Source: JAHDDW01 sp964648795
GTDB taxonomy: Bacteria > Actinomycetota > Acidimicrobiia > Acidimicrobiales > SZUA-35
Direction of reading: 5' to 3'
Assembly (NCBI GenBank): GCA_964648795.1
Contig: CAZYMB010000015.1
Span: forward strand, 1-38,062
DNA: 38,062 nt
Shown here: piece by piece, positions 15,372 through 24,419 of the stretch
Numbering within the stretch: the first letter of the stretch is position 1
Layout: each line of letters starts with the position of its first letter
The notes under the pieces: model-generated
Databases searched by the model: none
Told to the model about the DNA's origin: nothing
What the model saw: only the letters and a program-made list of their open reading frames with translations
Program-made: the position numbers and the translations under genes

Positions 15372-16691
15372 CTAGCCAAGCGGCGTGTCGGTACAGGTAC
15401 TGCGGCCGCCTCCGCCACCAATATCGGCTGGCTGATTTTGATCTGCTACATAACCAGCTGGCGTCCCAGTTTGAGCGAAGTGCTGTGTGATTGAGTCGGC
15501 TAGGGCGAGAGCTTGACGATCTAGGTAGGCGTCGCTTTCCAGTAGCTCAGCTTCAGCAGGATTAGTCAGATATAGAAACTCAACTAATGCAGCGGGGACA
15601 TCACCGCTGTGTCTAAGTACGCCGAGGAAGTCGTCTCCATCTGAATTGATCCAGCTACGCACACCTCGGTTGCCGCCACCGATGTAGAAGAAGGGCTCGA
15701 GTATCTCGCCAGCAAAGTCTGCGGGTGGTGCAATAGTTTCAGGGACGACAACAGTTGTTGGCGCTGTAGCCGGTCTAGTGGTTGTTGTTTCAAGCGCTGA
15801 TCTGCTGCGGGGCAGTTCAACTGTAGTTGTGGGAGTATTTGTCTGTTGTGTTGTCGGTGGAGGAGCAATTTGCCCGTTAGCCACTAGAGCGTTGTTTCGT
15901 GCTTGCACAGAAGCATCAAAGTTGTCGATCAGTACTTCATGAGCATTGAGTTCTGCTTCAAACGCAGCAAATGCAGCGTCTTCATCTGCTTTGATATCAG
16001 CTAGTAGCTGGGTCATGTTGTTATAGAAGAGTCCGCCAAAGTTAGAGCTTGGTTCTGAGTCAAGCTTGGTAAAGGCAATTAGGCCGGGTTCGGTGCTTGG
16101 AGTGTTTGTTGACGATCCATTGTGGTGGACTGAGACGAATAGGCCGGGTTGTAGCCGCTGTGCTATTCGACCTCTTGACTCGAGGGTTATAGCTGTGTCG
16201 TCAGTTCTTGTAAGTTCGACAATTGCGCCACGAGACTCCAGAATTGCTTTAGTACGTAACGCTGTATCGAGGTTCACAGCGGCTTCAGTTAGACCGCTAG
16301 CGGAGACAGCTCCAGGTTCGCTTCCTCCGTGACCAGGGTCAAGTAGTACGTGTGGTCGAGCAATTGGTTCAATCGAAGACACAGGTCGCAGGTAGCCACA
16401 AGCAGATCGAGCGACTAGCGAATCACCGCTTTCTGTATAGAACGAAGTAACAATTCCAGAAGGTGTTATGCCAACTCCTGTACTCTCGGGTTGATCAATT
16501 TCACCGAATGGTTCCGACTCGGTTCCAAGCTCAAGAGGAGGCAGGGTAGTGGAGGTAGTGGTTGCAAATGCCAGACGTTCCGGAGGGCCCTGTGTCGTAC
16601 TAGTTGTCGTGTCGGATGTAGCTGCGTCAGAACCAGAGCATGCGGCAGCCAAAGCTAGAATCAATAGGGCAATTGCGATGGTTCTCCTCAC
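15372..16691 (-). CDS. N-acetylmuramoyl-L-alanine amidase (Amidase_3) lipoprotein with an internal low-complexity insertion
   Basis: A zinc amidase that would cut the bond between MurNAc and the stem peptide outside the membrane. A signal peptide (MRRTIAIALLILALAAAC) ends at a lipobox-like Cys18. Thr/Ser-rich linkers follow to about residue 65. Zinc ligands are H121 in LLDPGHGG, E136 in GLTEAAVN and H189 in SVHHN, with catalytic E371 in VEFLYLTN. Between H189 and E371 an extra segment (about 225-345) holds an Ala/Asp-rich helix and a Thr/Pro-rich tract, so the catalytic domain is split by roughly 120 residues. The C-terminus carries a GGGGG run and one Cys. The start is GTG 16691, the only start upstream of the signal peptide. 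Confidence 0.92.
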   Translation of the reverse strand: MRRTIAIALLILALAAACSGSDAATSDTTTSTTQGPPERLAFATTTSTTLPPLELGTESEPFGEIDQPESTGVGITPSGIVTSFYTESGDSLVARSACGYLRPVSSIEPIARPHVLLDPGHGGSEPGAVSASGLTEAAVNLDTALRTKAILESRGAIVELTRTDDTAITLESRGRIAQRLQPGLFVSVHHNGSSTNTPSTEPGLIAFTKLDSEPSSNFGGLFYNNMTQLLADIKADEDAAFAAFEAELNAHEVLIDNFDASVQARNNALVANGQIAPPPTTQQTNTPTTTVELPRSRSALETTTTRPATAPTTVVVPETIAPPADFAGEILEPFFYIGGGNRGVRSWINSDGDDFLGVLRHSGDVPAALVEFLYLTNPAEAELLESDAYLDRQALALADSITQHFAQTGTPAGYVADQNQPADIGGGGGRSTCTDTPLG

Positions 16692-16785
16692 CAGTATTTA
16701 AGTCGGCGATTGACACCGTTTGATTAGGTTTCGAGCCAGGTTGTTAAGATTTCGACACCTGTAAATGATGTTGACTCAAGCTGGG

Positions 16786-16791
16786 TAGAAT
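16786..16791 (+). promoter_or_regulatory. -10 element TAGAAT for the ABC exporter
   Basis: TAGAAT lies six bases before GTG 16798, which supports a leaderless GTG start over the in-frame ATG at 16807. TTGACT at 16771-16776 resembles a -35 box but is only nine bases away, too close to pair with it. Confidence 0.5.
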
Positions 16792-16797
16792 TACTGT

Positions 16798-17739
16798 GTG
16801 GATGCGATGATTAGGGCTGAGAATATAGCTGTCTCTTTTGGCGAAGTGAGAGCCTTAGACGGAGTTAGTTTGGTTGTTCCTGAGGGGCAAGTCAGAGGCC
16901 TCCTTGGACCAAATGGAGCCGGCAAAACCACTTTAGTAAACGTGATTTCTACATTACTTGCTGCCACTTCTGGGTCGGCATCAGTGAACGGTCACGACGT
17001 AGCTACTGCGCAACAACAAGTTCGTAGCATCATTGGATTAGCGGGACAGTTTGCAGCAGTAGATCCAAAACTCACTGGTCGAGAGAACTTAGAGATAGTT
17101 GCCAAGCTTTATCAGCTGTCAAAAGCCGACGCTAAGTCCAGAGTGACCGATGCTCTTGAGCGTCTGTCGTTGACTGATGCCGGAGACAGGCTGGTCGAAA
17201 CATATTCTGGCGGTATGCGTCGAAGGTTAGATCTTGGTGCTTCTTTGGTAGGCCGCCCAAAGGTGTTGATTTTGGATGAGCCAACAACAGGCTTAGATCC
17301 ACGCACTCGTATCGAGCTGTGGGACTTTCTAAAAGACCTAGTCGGTGAAGGTACAACAGTTTTACTAACTACCCAGTATCTAGAAGAAGCAGACGAGCTA
17401 GCAGACGAGATTACTGTTATCGATAACGGTGCAGTCATTGCAGAAGGCACGCCCGACGAGCTCAAAGGTCAAATTGGTGGATCTTCCCTTGTTGTTCGGC
17501 CGAAGGATGTCTCACAGCTTGAAGATGCATCTAAAGTGATCCGGCCATTAGGTATGGGTGATGTCAGAACCGACACTTCCAAGGGTGTGCTGAGTGTTCA
17601 GGTAGATGGTGATGTCAGGTCGGTTGTCGAAGCAGCCAAGCGGTTGAGTGAAGCAAATATAGCGACTTCGCAGCTCTCGATAGATGCTCCAACATTGGAT
17701 GAAGTATTTCTACGATTAACTGGAGGCGATAATGAGTAG
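16798..17739 (+). CDS. ABC exporter ATP-binding subunit, DrrA-like
   Basis: The nucleotide-binding subunit of a two-gene exporter. Walker A is GPNGAGKTT (37-45), followed by the Q-loop at AGQFAAVD, the signature YSGGMRRRLDLG (136-147) and Walker B VLILDEPTTGLD with D160 and E161. The switch position reads TTQYLEEADELAD, with Gln in place of the usual His, which is normal in DrrA-type drug and lipid exporters. The last 90 residues form the C-terminal regulatory extension found in that group. The substrate is unknown. Its stop overlaps the first eight bases of the permease gene, so the two are coupled. Confidence 0.93.
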   Translation: MDAMIRAENIAVSFGEVRALDGVSLVVPEGQVRGLLGPNGAGKTTLVNVISTLLAATSGSASVNGHDVATAQQQVRSIIGLAGQFAAVDPKLTGRENLEIVAKLYQLSKADAKSRVTDALERLSLTDAGDRLVETYSGGMRRRLDLGASLVGRPKVLILDEPTTGLDPRTRIELWDFLKDLVGEGTTVLLTTQYLEEADELADEITVIDNGAVIAEGTPDELKGQIGGSSLVVRPKDVSQLEDASKVIRPLGMGDVRTDTSKGVLSVQVDGDVRSVVEAAKRLSEANIATSQLSIDAPTLDEVFLRLTGGDNE

Positions 17740-18514
17740 TCTTTGGTCAGATATAGCGGCACTCACTCGTCGCAACATGTTGATACTGAAGCGCACACCT
17801 GACGTATTCATCTTCTCGACAATTCAGCCAATCATATTTGTCGTCTTATTCAATGCTGTGTTTGGTGGCTCAATAACCCCAACTGGTTTCGACTCGTATC
17901 TCGACTTCCTAGTGCCCGGAGTAATGATTCAGACAATTATGTTTGCGTCTATTAATACTGGCGTTGCGCTAGCTCAAGATCTTGAGTCTGGTTCGCTTGA
18001 TCGATTTAGATCGTTACCAATTTCTAGGCTTTCGATTCTGGTAGGCAGAACCAACGCTGACTCTGTTAGATCCTTGGTTGTTAACGCTGTAGTAATAGTC
18101 TCGGGTCTTATTTTGGGAATGTCTACCGATGGCGGCATCTTCGGCATTTTGGCTGGGCTTGGTCTAGCGGTGCTATTTGCCAACTCCATTCAATGGGGCT
18201 TTGCGTTAATGGCATTGCAACTGAAAAGCGTTCAGAGTATTCAGGCGGGAGGTTTCTTACCTGTATTTCCGCTTGTCTTTGCTGCATCAACGTTTGCCCC
18301 CGTAGAGAACATGCCGGCCTGGATTCAAGTTTTTGCTGAACGCCAGCCAGTAACAGTCACAATTAATGCAATCCGAGGTTTCTTCTACGGAAGCGATGTG
18401 CTTGAGGCTTCCGGCGCCTCGCTTGGGTCATCGCTTCTTTCTTCACTATTGTGGATTGTTGGGCTGTTCGTGGTCTTCGCTGCGCTAAGCGTGCGAAAGT
18501 TCAACCAGAACTAG
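17732..18514 (+). CDS. ABC-2 type permease, DrrB-like
   Basis: The membrane partner of the preceding ATPase; 260 residues with six predicted membrane segments. Family signs are LKRTPDVFIFSTIQPIIFVV near the N-terminus and PGVMIQTIMFASINTGVALA, followed by the coupling segment DLESGSLDRFRSLPISR that contacts the ATPase. FAASTFAPVENMPAWIQ and AERQPVTVTINAIRGFFYG lie in the second half. The DrrAB group exports anthracyclines, phenolic lipids or other hydrophobic compounds; nothing nearby identifies the cargo. The last four bases overlap the convergent SCP2-like gene. Confidence 0.92.
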   Translation: MSSLWSDIAALTRRNMLILKRTPDVFIFSTIQPIIFVVLFNAVFGGSITPTGFDSYLDFLVPGVMIQTIMFASINTGVALAQDLESGSLDRFRSLPISRLSILVGRTNADSVRSLVVNAVVIVSGLILGMSTDGGIFGILAGLGLAVLFANSIQWGFALMALQLKSVQSIQAGGFLPVFPLVFAASTFAPVENMPAWIQVFAERQPVTVTINAIRGFFYGSDVLEASGASLGSSLLSSLLWIVGLFVVFAALSVRKFNQN

Positions 18515-18870
18515 TAAACAGTTTTGGCTGAGAGAGGCTCTAGAGCTTTGGCAACCTTGGCTAAATCTTTGCTAGCCTCGGCAAGTTTGATGGTGTCACC
18601 GCCCAAGTTGATCTTTTCTGCCAATATAGCTTCACGAATATTTGTTTCGCCCTTCGATATAGCAACTGCAGTCTCATAGGAATATTCAATTGATACTTGA
18701 GGCTCGACGCTTGGCGTTGGGTCGAGGCGTGTACTGTTCCCAAGGCTCAAATTAAATGCGACTGACTCGCTGCTAGTTACCGTTGTACCAACAACGAGCT
18801 GTTTGTCTAGCTCTAATACTGCTAGAGCTTCATTGGCGGCGTTGAACCATTCTGGGCTTAAATACTGCAC
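18511..18870 (-). CDS. SCP2-like lipid-binding domain protein
   Basis: A 119-residue single-domain protein resembling the sterol carrier protein 2 fold. It begins MQYLSPEWFNAANEAL, the N-terminal motif of many actinobacterial SCP2-like proteins. The YSYETAVAISKGE segment and the C-terminal INLGGDTIKLAEAS match the conserved helix and last strand (gDxxkLa) of the fold. Such proteins bind lipids or acyl-CoAs. GTG 18870 is chosen because TAGAGT lies six bases upstream on the minus strand. It faces the exporter subunit, with a four-base overlap of their 3' ends; a shared lipid theme is possible but unproven. Confidence 0.8.
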   Translation of the reverse strand: MQYLSPEWFNAANEALAVLELDKQLVVGTTVTSSESVAFNLSLGNSTRLDPTPSVEPQVSIEYSYETAVAISKGETNIREAILAEKINLGGDTIKLAEASKDLAKVAKALEPLSAKTVY

Positions 18871-18873
18871 TCT

Positions 18874-18882
18874 TAGACTCTA
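18874..18882. promoter_or_regulatory. Symmetric -10 sequence TAGACTCTA between divergent genes
   Basis: The nine bases read TAGACT on the plus strand and TAGAGT on the minus strand. The minus-strand hexamer sits six bases from the SCP2-like GTG. The plus-strand one would start RNA about 30 bases before GTG 18915. The whole divergent gap is only 44 bases. Confidence 0.45.
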
Positions 18883-18914
18883 CCGGTCTCTAAGTGGGTG
18901 TGGCATAGAGAATT

Positions 18915-19772
18915 GTGGACGCTATATTTATTTTGGTGGCGGCTCCAAGACCTGTTGATCATAGAAATAGTCTCGTTCTTGGTTTGCTTATAAAGCTTGG
19001 CCGAGCTAGCTATCAGACTCGCTATATCCATGATTCAATATCTGCGGGCCGACTAGGTGACCCTGAGGTCCAAACAAGGATTTTTGACTATCTAGCTTGT
19101 ATCGAAGCTGGAGAAACCATTGGTCTAGATGGGCATCGTGAGTTGGACGATGTACCAATGTCAGAAGTCTTAGCGCTAGTAAGCCGTTCCAACGTTTGTG
19201 ATACTTCCTCGGCGGGACCAGATGAGCTTTCTTGGCTTGTGTCCCTCCATGAATTGCGCAAAGCGTTGATCATGACGGCTCGAGCTGGAAGCATAACCGC
19301 AGACTACGATTTGGATGGCTGTCATGTTTCACAAATAGGAAACATTAGACATGTAAATGGGATGAATCATTTCTATAGCTGGATCAGCCAGGGCTTAACC
19401 GTCTCCGCTGAAGACTGCCGCTTAGGCTACACACTCGGGCAGCGTGCGTTTATAGTGTCGGCCTTAGCAAGTTTTAAGCTGAGTGCAGGGTCCTTGGACA
19501 ACTGGAATCAGGTTAGTACGGAACTACTTCGCCTCAACAAATGTGTAGATGGCTTCTCAGGCGATGTAGGAGAGTCGGAACAAATTAACAGAGGTATCGC
19601 TGAGGGCCCAACGTCAAAGCTAAGACCAAATAGTGACCTCTCTCTTACAACCAACGCCATTTTAAGGCGATACTTTGCTATCAAGCCGCCTCCTAAGACT
19701 GAGGCGCCACCTACTCATATTAGGGCCAGCATGATTCGCTCAGCGTCAACAGTTCTCTTTAATACGCGTTAG
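18915..19772 (+). CDS. Unrecognised 285-residue protein
   Basis: I do not recognise this protein. It begins MDAIFILVAAPRPVDH from GTG 18915 and has no signal peptide or membrane segment. The first two thirds alternate helices with short strands. The part after about residue 215 is polar and low in order, ending in a Pro-rich basic tail (AIKPPPKTEAPPTH). Cysteines are scattered and do not form a metal site. There is no ribosome site before the GTG, and in-frame TAG at 18906 blocks a longer start. It lies 65 bases upstream of lhr on the same strand, but lhr has its own -10 box. The start could also be further inside. Confidence 0.7.
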   Translation: MDAIFILVAAPRPVDHRNSLVLGLLIKLGRASYQTRYIHDSISAGRLGDPEVQTRIFDYLACIEAGETIGLDGHRELDDVPMSEVLALVSRSNVCDTSSAGPDELSWLVSLHELRKALIMTARAGSITADYDLDGCHVSQIGNIRHVNGMNHFYSWISQGLTVSAEDCRLGYTLGQRAFIVSALASFKLSAGSLDNWNQVSTELLRLNKCVDGFSGDVGESEQINRGIAEGPTSKLRPNSDLSLTTNAILRRYFAIKPPPKTEAPPTHIRASMIRSASTVLFNTR

Positions 19773-19824
19773 TGGCAGGTTCTAGTGCGAGATAGCTGAG
19801 TCCACTTCTGTCAGTTGTCTCCTA

Positions 19825-19830
19825 TAGGCT
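19825..19830 (+). promoter_or_regulatory. -10 element TAGGCT for a leaderless lhr
   Basis: TAGGCT lies seven bases before GTG 19838. The AAAAG right next to the GTG is too close to act as a ribosome site, so a leaderless start is the simpler reading. Confidence 0.45.
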
Positions 19831-19837
19831 CTAAAAG

Positions 19838-22800
19838 GTGTCTGATCATCATCTTCAGGGCTTTAGTAAAGCTTCCATAGATTGGTTCACAAGTACTTTT
19901 GGTGAAGCTACGCAGCCGCAAGTTCAGGGTTGGCCAAAGATTGCTGCCGGCGACAACACACTTATTCTTGCTCCAACTGGCTCTGGTAAGACTCTGACTG
20001 CATTCTTCTGGGGTCTTGATAAGTTAACTAGCACTCCGCCTTCTGATGATGTCAACAAGCGGACACGCATACTCTATATTTCACCACTGCGAGCCTTGGC
20101 GGTTGATGTCGAGAAGAACCTTCGAGCTCCATTAAAGGGTGTGAAGCTAGCAGCGCAACGATTAGGCACAGATTACTACGAGCCAGCTGTTGGAATTAGA
20201 ACCGGTGATACCACTCAAGCCGAGCGTCGTTCTCTGCAAAAATCGCCACCGGAGCTTCTAATTACTACACCAGAATCTCTCTATCTTATGTTGACCTCCA
20301 AAGTTGGGGAAACACTGGCTGGTGTGGAGACAGTTATTATCGATGAGATACATGCTCTGGCAGCTACTAAACGAGGTTCACACTTGAGCGTCAGCTTGGA
20401 GCGTCTCGAACAAGTTGTCGAAAAGCCGTTGCAAAGAGTTGGGCTGTCGGCAACGCAACGACCACTCGATGAGATAGCCACATTCCTTGGTGGCTACGAA
20501 CAGTCTTCTAAAGGCCAAGTGGTTCGCCGCCCTGTTTCCATTGTCGATACAGGAGTTCGGAAGACTCTCGATCTTAAAGTGGTTGTTCCTTTAGAAGATA
20601 TGGGTGCCCTAGGGGAGCCTGTAGAAGGTGGCGAAGTCGCCGCAGTAGATAGCGACACGGGCGGACCAGTGAGGCGTAGCATTTGGCCTTCGATTCACCC
20701 CGAGATTCTCGACCTAGTAAAGCAATATAACTCGACCATCATTTTTGTTAACTCACGACGTTTGTCAGAGCGACTATCAACACGACTAAATGAGCTCGAC
20801 TCAGAAGACATCAACAAGGGCGACGAACAGGAGGGAACTTCGCCGGCGGTCGGTGAAGAACTTGTCATGGCGCACCATGGTTCGCTTAGTAGGACCCAAC
20901 GTCTGGCTATTGAAGACCGCCTCAAACGTGGCGAACTAAAGGGTCTTGTCGCCACTTCTTCTCTCGAGCTTGGTATAGACATGGGGGCCGTTGACTTAGT
21001 CATCCAAGTCGAATCGCCGGGCGCTGTGTCTCGAGGTTTACAGCGGGTGGGTAGAGCCGGTCACCAAGTAGGGGTCAAAAGCACGGGAAGGTTCTTCCCG
21101 AAACACCGAGCCGATCTATTAGAAGCAGCAGCTGTTGTTAAACGCATGGAAGATGGAGACATAGAGTCAACCAGTTACCCTCGTAGCCCTGTAGATGTCT
21201 TAGCTCAACAAATTGTGGCCATGTGTGCTCTACGTGAGTGGGATGTTGATGAGTTGAAGAACACGATCCGTGGCTCAGCCAACTTTGCGGAAACTTCGGA
21301 TGAGATCTTCGAGAATGTACTGGACCTGCTATCTGGTCGCTATCCGTCTGATGAGTTTGCAGAACTGCGACCAAGGGTCAACTGGGACAGAACAACCGGG
21401 GTCCTTTCTGGCCGTCCAGGAGCTCAAAGGTTGGCAGTTACAAGTGGTGGAACTATCCCTGACCGTGGCCTCTACGGAGTTTTTTTACCAGATGGCACGA
21501 GAGTCGGTGAGTTAGACGAAGAAATGGTTTACGAGTCCAGAGTGGGCGAGACCTTCCTACTTGGCGCTAGCACTTGGCGTATTGAGGACATAACCCACGA
21601 GCGTGTTGTCGTTACCCCTGCTCCCGGGCAACCAGGAAAGATGCCGTTTTGGCATGGCGACGGTCCCGGTCGGCCGCTAGAGCTCGGCCGAGCAGTCGGC
21701 GCTCTAACTCGTGAATTATCAGAAGCTAAGAAGCCAGATGCTGTCGACAAGCTTCAAGAGCTGCACCATTTAGATACTTTAGCGGCTAAGAATCTGTTTG
21801 AGTTTATTGGCGAGCAAGTAGAAGCCACAGGGTATGTGCCTCACGACCGCCAAATTGTCGTTGAACGCTTTAGAGACGAAATTGGGGATTGGCGAATAGT
21901 TATCCTCAGCCCATTTGGTGCTCAGGTTCATGCTCCGTGGGGGATGGCTTTACAACATTCGCTAACCGAGCGCCTCGGTCTGGACTTTGAGATTCAGTGG
22001 TCAGATGATGGCATAATTATGCGGCTGCCTGAAGCTATAGATGCCTTGCCGGTTGAGGATTTAAGCCTAAACCCAGATGACTTAGACGCCGTGTTAGCTG
22101 AAGCTCTGCCAAACTCGGCAATGTTTGCTGCCAGATTTAGAGAGTGCGCCACCCGAGCGCTACTTCTACCGAGGCTACGGCCAGACAAGCGAACACCACT
22201 GTGGCAGCAGCGCCAGAAGGCAGCGAGTTTGCTTCAAGTAGCAGCCAAGTATCCGACGTTTCCAATACTGCTCGAAGCCTCTCGTGAATGTTTGAACGAT
22301 GTGTTTGATGTGCCATCGCTTAAGCAAGTGCTGGCAGACATCAACTCTCGTAAGATCAAAATCGTCCAGGTGGATACAGCAACTTCGTCACCTTTCGCTC
22401 AGTCGCTAATGTTCGGTTGGATAGCACAGTACATGTATGAGGGTGATGCTCCATTAGCCGAGAGGCGTGCTGCTGCGCTATCGCTTGATGCAGAGCTATT
22501 GCGTGACTTACTTGGGGCCGAGCAGCTCCGTGAGTTGCTGGAGCCAGACGTTCTAGATTCTGTCGAAGCTGAACTGCAGCGTAAGGCAGAGGCTTGGCAG
22601 GCTAAGAATGTCGATCAAGCTGAGGAGTTACTTCGCTGGTTGGGCCCACTGACTGTTCCTCAGATAGCTGACCGTATCGCAGAAGGGTCAGAGTCGGTAG
22701 CACAGCAATATATCGACCAGCTTGTTGCAGAACGCCGTGTGATTTCGGTCTCCATCGGTACTGATGAACACTTCGCATCTGCACAAGATGCTGCACGGTT

Positions 22801-24382
22801 GCGTGACGCTTTGGGGTGTGCGTTGCCTCCTGGGCTGCCAGCTGCATTTACCGAATCAGTGGATGAGCCTTTGCTTGATTTGGTCTCGCGTTACGCAAGA
22901 ACCCATATACCTTTCTACACAGAAGATGTAGCGCAATCGCTAGGGGTTGACGCTGGTTCTGTACTGATTGCGCTCGAGTCACTGCAGCTGCAGGGCAGAG
23001 TAACCAAAGGAGAGTTCTTACCTACAGGGTCCGGTTCCGAATGGTGCTCAACAGATGTTCTAACTCAGCTACGAAGAAGATCGTTAGCCCAAGTACGTTC
23101 TCAGGTCGAGCCTGTCGAGATAGCGACCTTGGCCCGATTCTTGCCAAAATGGCAACATGTCGGAAGCAAACTTCGTGGTGTCGATGGCTTGGCCGAAGTA
23201 ATTGGAATGCTTCAGGGTGCGGCGATCCCAGCTTCCATTTTAGAAAAAGATGTTCTGGCTAGTCGAGTGGTCGACTACCAGCCAGCAATGCTCGATACTT
23301 TGCTAACTGCTGGTGAAGTGGTTTGGAAGGGAGCTAGCTCATTAGGTAACGACAGCGGGAGAGTCAGGTTGTTGTGGCGTGACCAAGCTCATTTGTTTAC
23401 GGATCAGTTAAATATTGCAGATCACGAATTTACTGATACGCACTTGGCTATCTATGAGCACCTTGCCAACACCGGGGCAAGCTTTTGGACCGACATTTCA
23501 ATCTCGGTCAAAGAATCAGCTAGCGATTATTCAGAAGAGTCTGTACTGACTGCTCTATGGGATTTGGTTTGGGCAGGATTTGTGACTAACGACTCGTTTA
23601 CCCCGCTGCGTGCATTGCAGGTTGCTGGCAAGACTAAGAAACTCAAATCACACAGGTCGGGTCGACCTCGTCGTGCTGGACGGTCACTGCGTGCTCTATC
23701 TAGAACAGGCCCACCGGCTGCAACAGGGCGTTGGACGCTTGTGTCAGCGTTATCTGGTGGACCAAAACCATCTGGAACAGAAGTTCTAACGTCTAAAGCC
23801 AACCAGTTACTCGAGCGCTATGGAATCATCACACGAGAAATGGCTCTGGCCGAAGGCACAGCTGGCGGTTTCGCCGGAGTGTACAAAGTGTTAAAAGAAC
23901 TAGAAGATCGTGGTCAAGTACGTCGAGGCTATTTCATAGAAGGTTTGGGGGCTGCCCAGTTTGGTCTGGCCGGAGCGGTTGATCGGCTAAGGGACCACAA
24001 GCCGGTTGAGGTAGAATCGCAAGCCGACTCAGAAGTAGTGACGCTCGCAGCAGCAGACCCAGCTCAGCCATATGGTGCAGCTATTAGTTGGCCCCAGGTA
24101 GAGGGGCGACCGTCTCGTTCTGCTGGAGCCTACATGATCTTGGCGGATGGAGAGCCACTGTGTTACTTAGAGCGTGGCGGAAAGAGTATTGTTGTATTCG
24201 ATCGAGGTAGACAAGACTCACGATGGATGGATGAGCTTAAAGCCCTAGTAAACAGTGGACGAGCCTCACGCTTAGAGGTCAGGACAATCAACTCTAAACC
24301 ACATGGCGACGAGCCTGAAATAAAGGCAAAAATGCTAGAAAACGGGTTCTCCGCTGGCTATCGCGGTCTGACATTTAGCTAG
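19838..24382 (+). CDS. lhr: Large ATP-dependent helicase Lhr
   Basis: A superfamily 2 3'-to-5' DNA helicase linked to DNA repair. The 1514 residues match full-length Lhr (about 1500-1540), not the short Lhr-Core form. Motif I is APTGSGKT (45-52), motif II DEIH (169-172), motif III LSATQRP, then FVNSRRLSERL and the second RecA domain with TSSLELGIDMGAVDLV, QRVGRAGH. The Lhr winged-helix and core domain follow, and the long C-terminal part (from about residue 900) includes several winged-helix repeats. A basic linker, KKLKSHRSGRPRRAGRS, lies near residue 1270. The usual actinobacterial partner Nei2/endonuclease VIII is not adjacent here; two unknown paralogs follow instead. Confidence 0.96.
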   Translation: MSDHHLQGFSKASIDWFTSTFGEATQPQVQGWPKIAAGDNTLILAPTGSGKTLTAFFWGLDKLTSTPPSDDVNKRTRILYISPLRALAVDVEKNLRAPLKGVKLAAQRLGTDYYEPAVGIRTGDTTQAERRSLQKSPPELLITTPESLYLMLTSKVGETLAGVETVIIDEIHALAATKRGSHLSVSLERLEQVVEKPLQRVGLSATQRPLDEIATFLGGYEQSSKGQVVRRPVSIVDTGVRKTLDLKVVVPLEDMGALGEPVEGGEVAAVDSDTGGPVRRSIWPSIHPEILDLVKQYNSTIIFVNSRRLSERLSTRLNELDSEDINKGDEQEGTSPAVGEELVMAHHGSLSRTQRLAIEDRLKRGELKGLVATSSLELGIDMGAVDLVIQVESPGAVSRGLQRVGRAGHQVGVKSTGRFFPKHRADLLEAAAVVKRMEDGDIESTSYPRSPVDVLAQQIVAMCALREWDVDELKNTIRGSANFAETSDEIFENVLDLLSGRYPSDEFAELRPRVNWDRTTGVLSGRPGAQRLAVTSGGTIPDRGLYGVFLPDGTRVGELDEEMVYESRVGETFLLGASTWRIEDITHERVVVTPAPGQPGKMPFWHGDGPGRPLELGRAVGALTRELSEAKKPDAVDKLQELHHLDTLAAKNLFEFIGEQVEATGYVPHDRQIVVERFRDEIGDWRIVILSPFGAQVHAPWGMALQHSLTERLGLDFEIQWSDDGIIMRLPEAIDALPVEDLSLNPDDLDAVLAEALPNSAMFAARFRECATRALLLPRLRPDKRTPLWQQRQKAASLLQVAAKYPTFPILLEASRECLNDVFDVPSLKQVLADINSRKIKIVQVDTATSSPFAQSLMFGWIAQYMYEGDAPLAERRAAALSLDAELLRDLLGAEQLRELLEPDVLDSVEAELQRKAEAWQAKNVDQAEELLRWLGPLTVPQIADRIAEGSESVAQQYIDQLVAERRVISVSIGTDEHFASAQDAARLRDALGCALPPGLPAAFTESVDEPLLDLVSRYARTHIPFYTEDVAQSLGVDAGSVLIALESLQLQGRVTKGEFLPTGSGSEWCSTDVLTQLRRRSLAQVRSQVEPVEIATLARFLPKWQHVGSKLRGVDGLAEVIGMLQGAAIPASILEKDVLASRVVDYQPAMLDTLLTAGEVVWKGASSLGNDSGRVRLLWRDQAHLFTDQLNIADHEFTDTHLAIYEHLANTGASFWTDISISVKESASDYSEESVLTALWDLVWAGFVTNDSFTPLRALQVAGKTKKLKSHRSGRPRRAGRSLRALSRTGPPAATGRWTLVSALSGGPKPSGTEVLTSKANQLLERYGIITREMALAEGTAGGFAGVYKVLKELEDRGQVRRGYFIEGLGAAQFGLAGAVDRLRDHKPVEVESQADSEVVTLAAADPAQPYGAAISWPQVEGRPSRSAGAYMILADGEPLCYLERGGKSIVVFDRGRQDSRWMDELKALVNSGRASRLEVRTINSKPHGDEPEIKAKMLENGFSAGYRGLTFS

Positions 24383-24419
24383 CTACAATTAATAGGGGTA
24401 CAACAGGCGGGTTGCGAAT

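Noticed and set aside
16771..16791. TTGACT with TAGAAT as a full promoter
   Set aside because: The spacer is nine bases, too short for a sigma-70 type promoter; only the -10 part is kept.
23527..23802. Minus-strand ORF opposite the basic linker of lhr
   Set aside because: Arg/Pro/Asp-rich shadow of a low-complexity linker.
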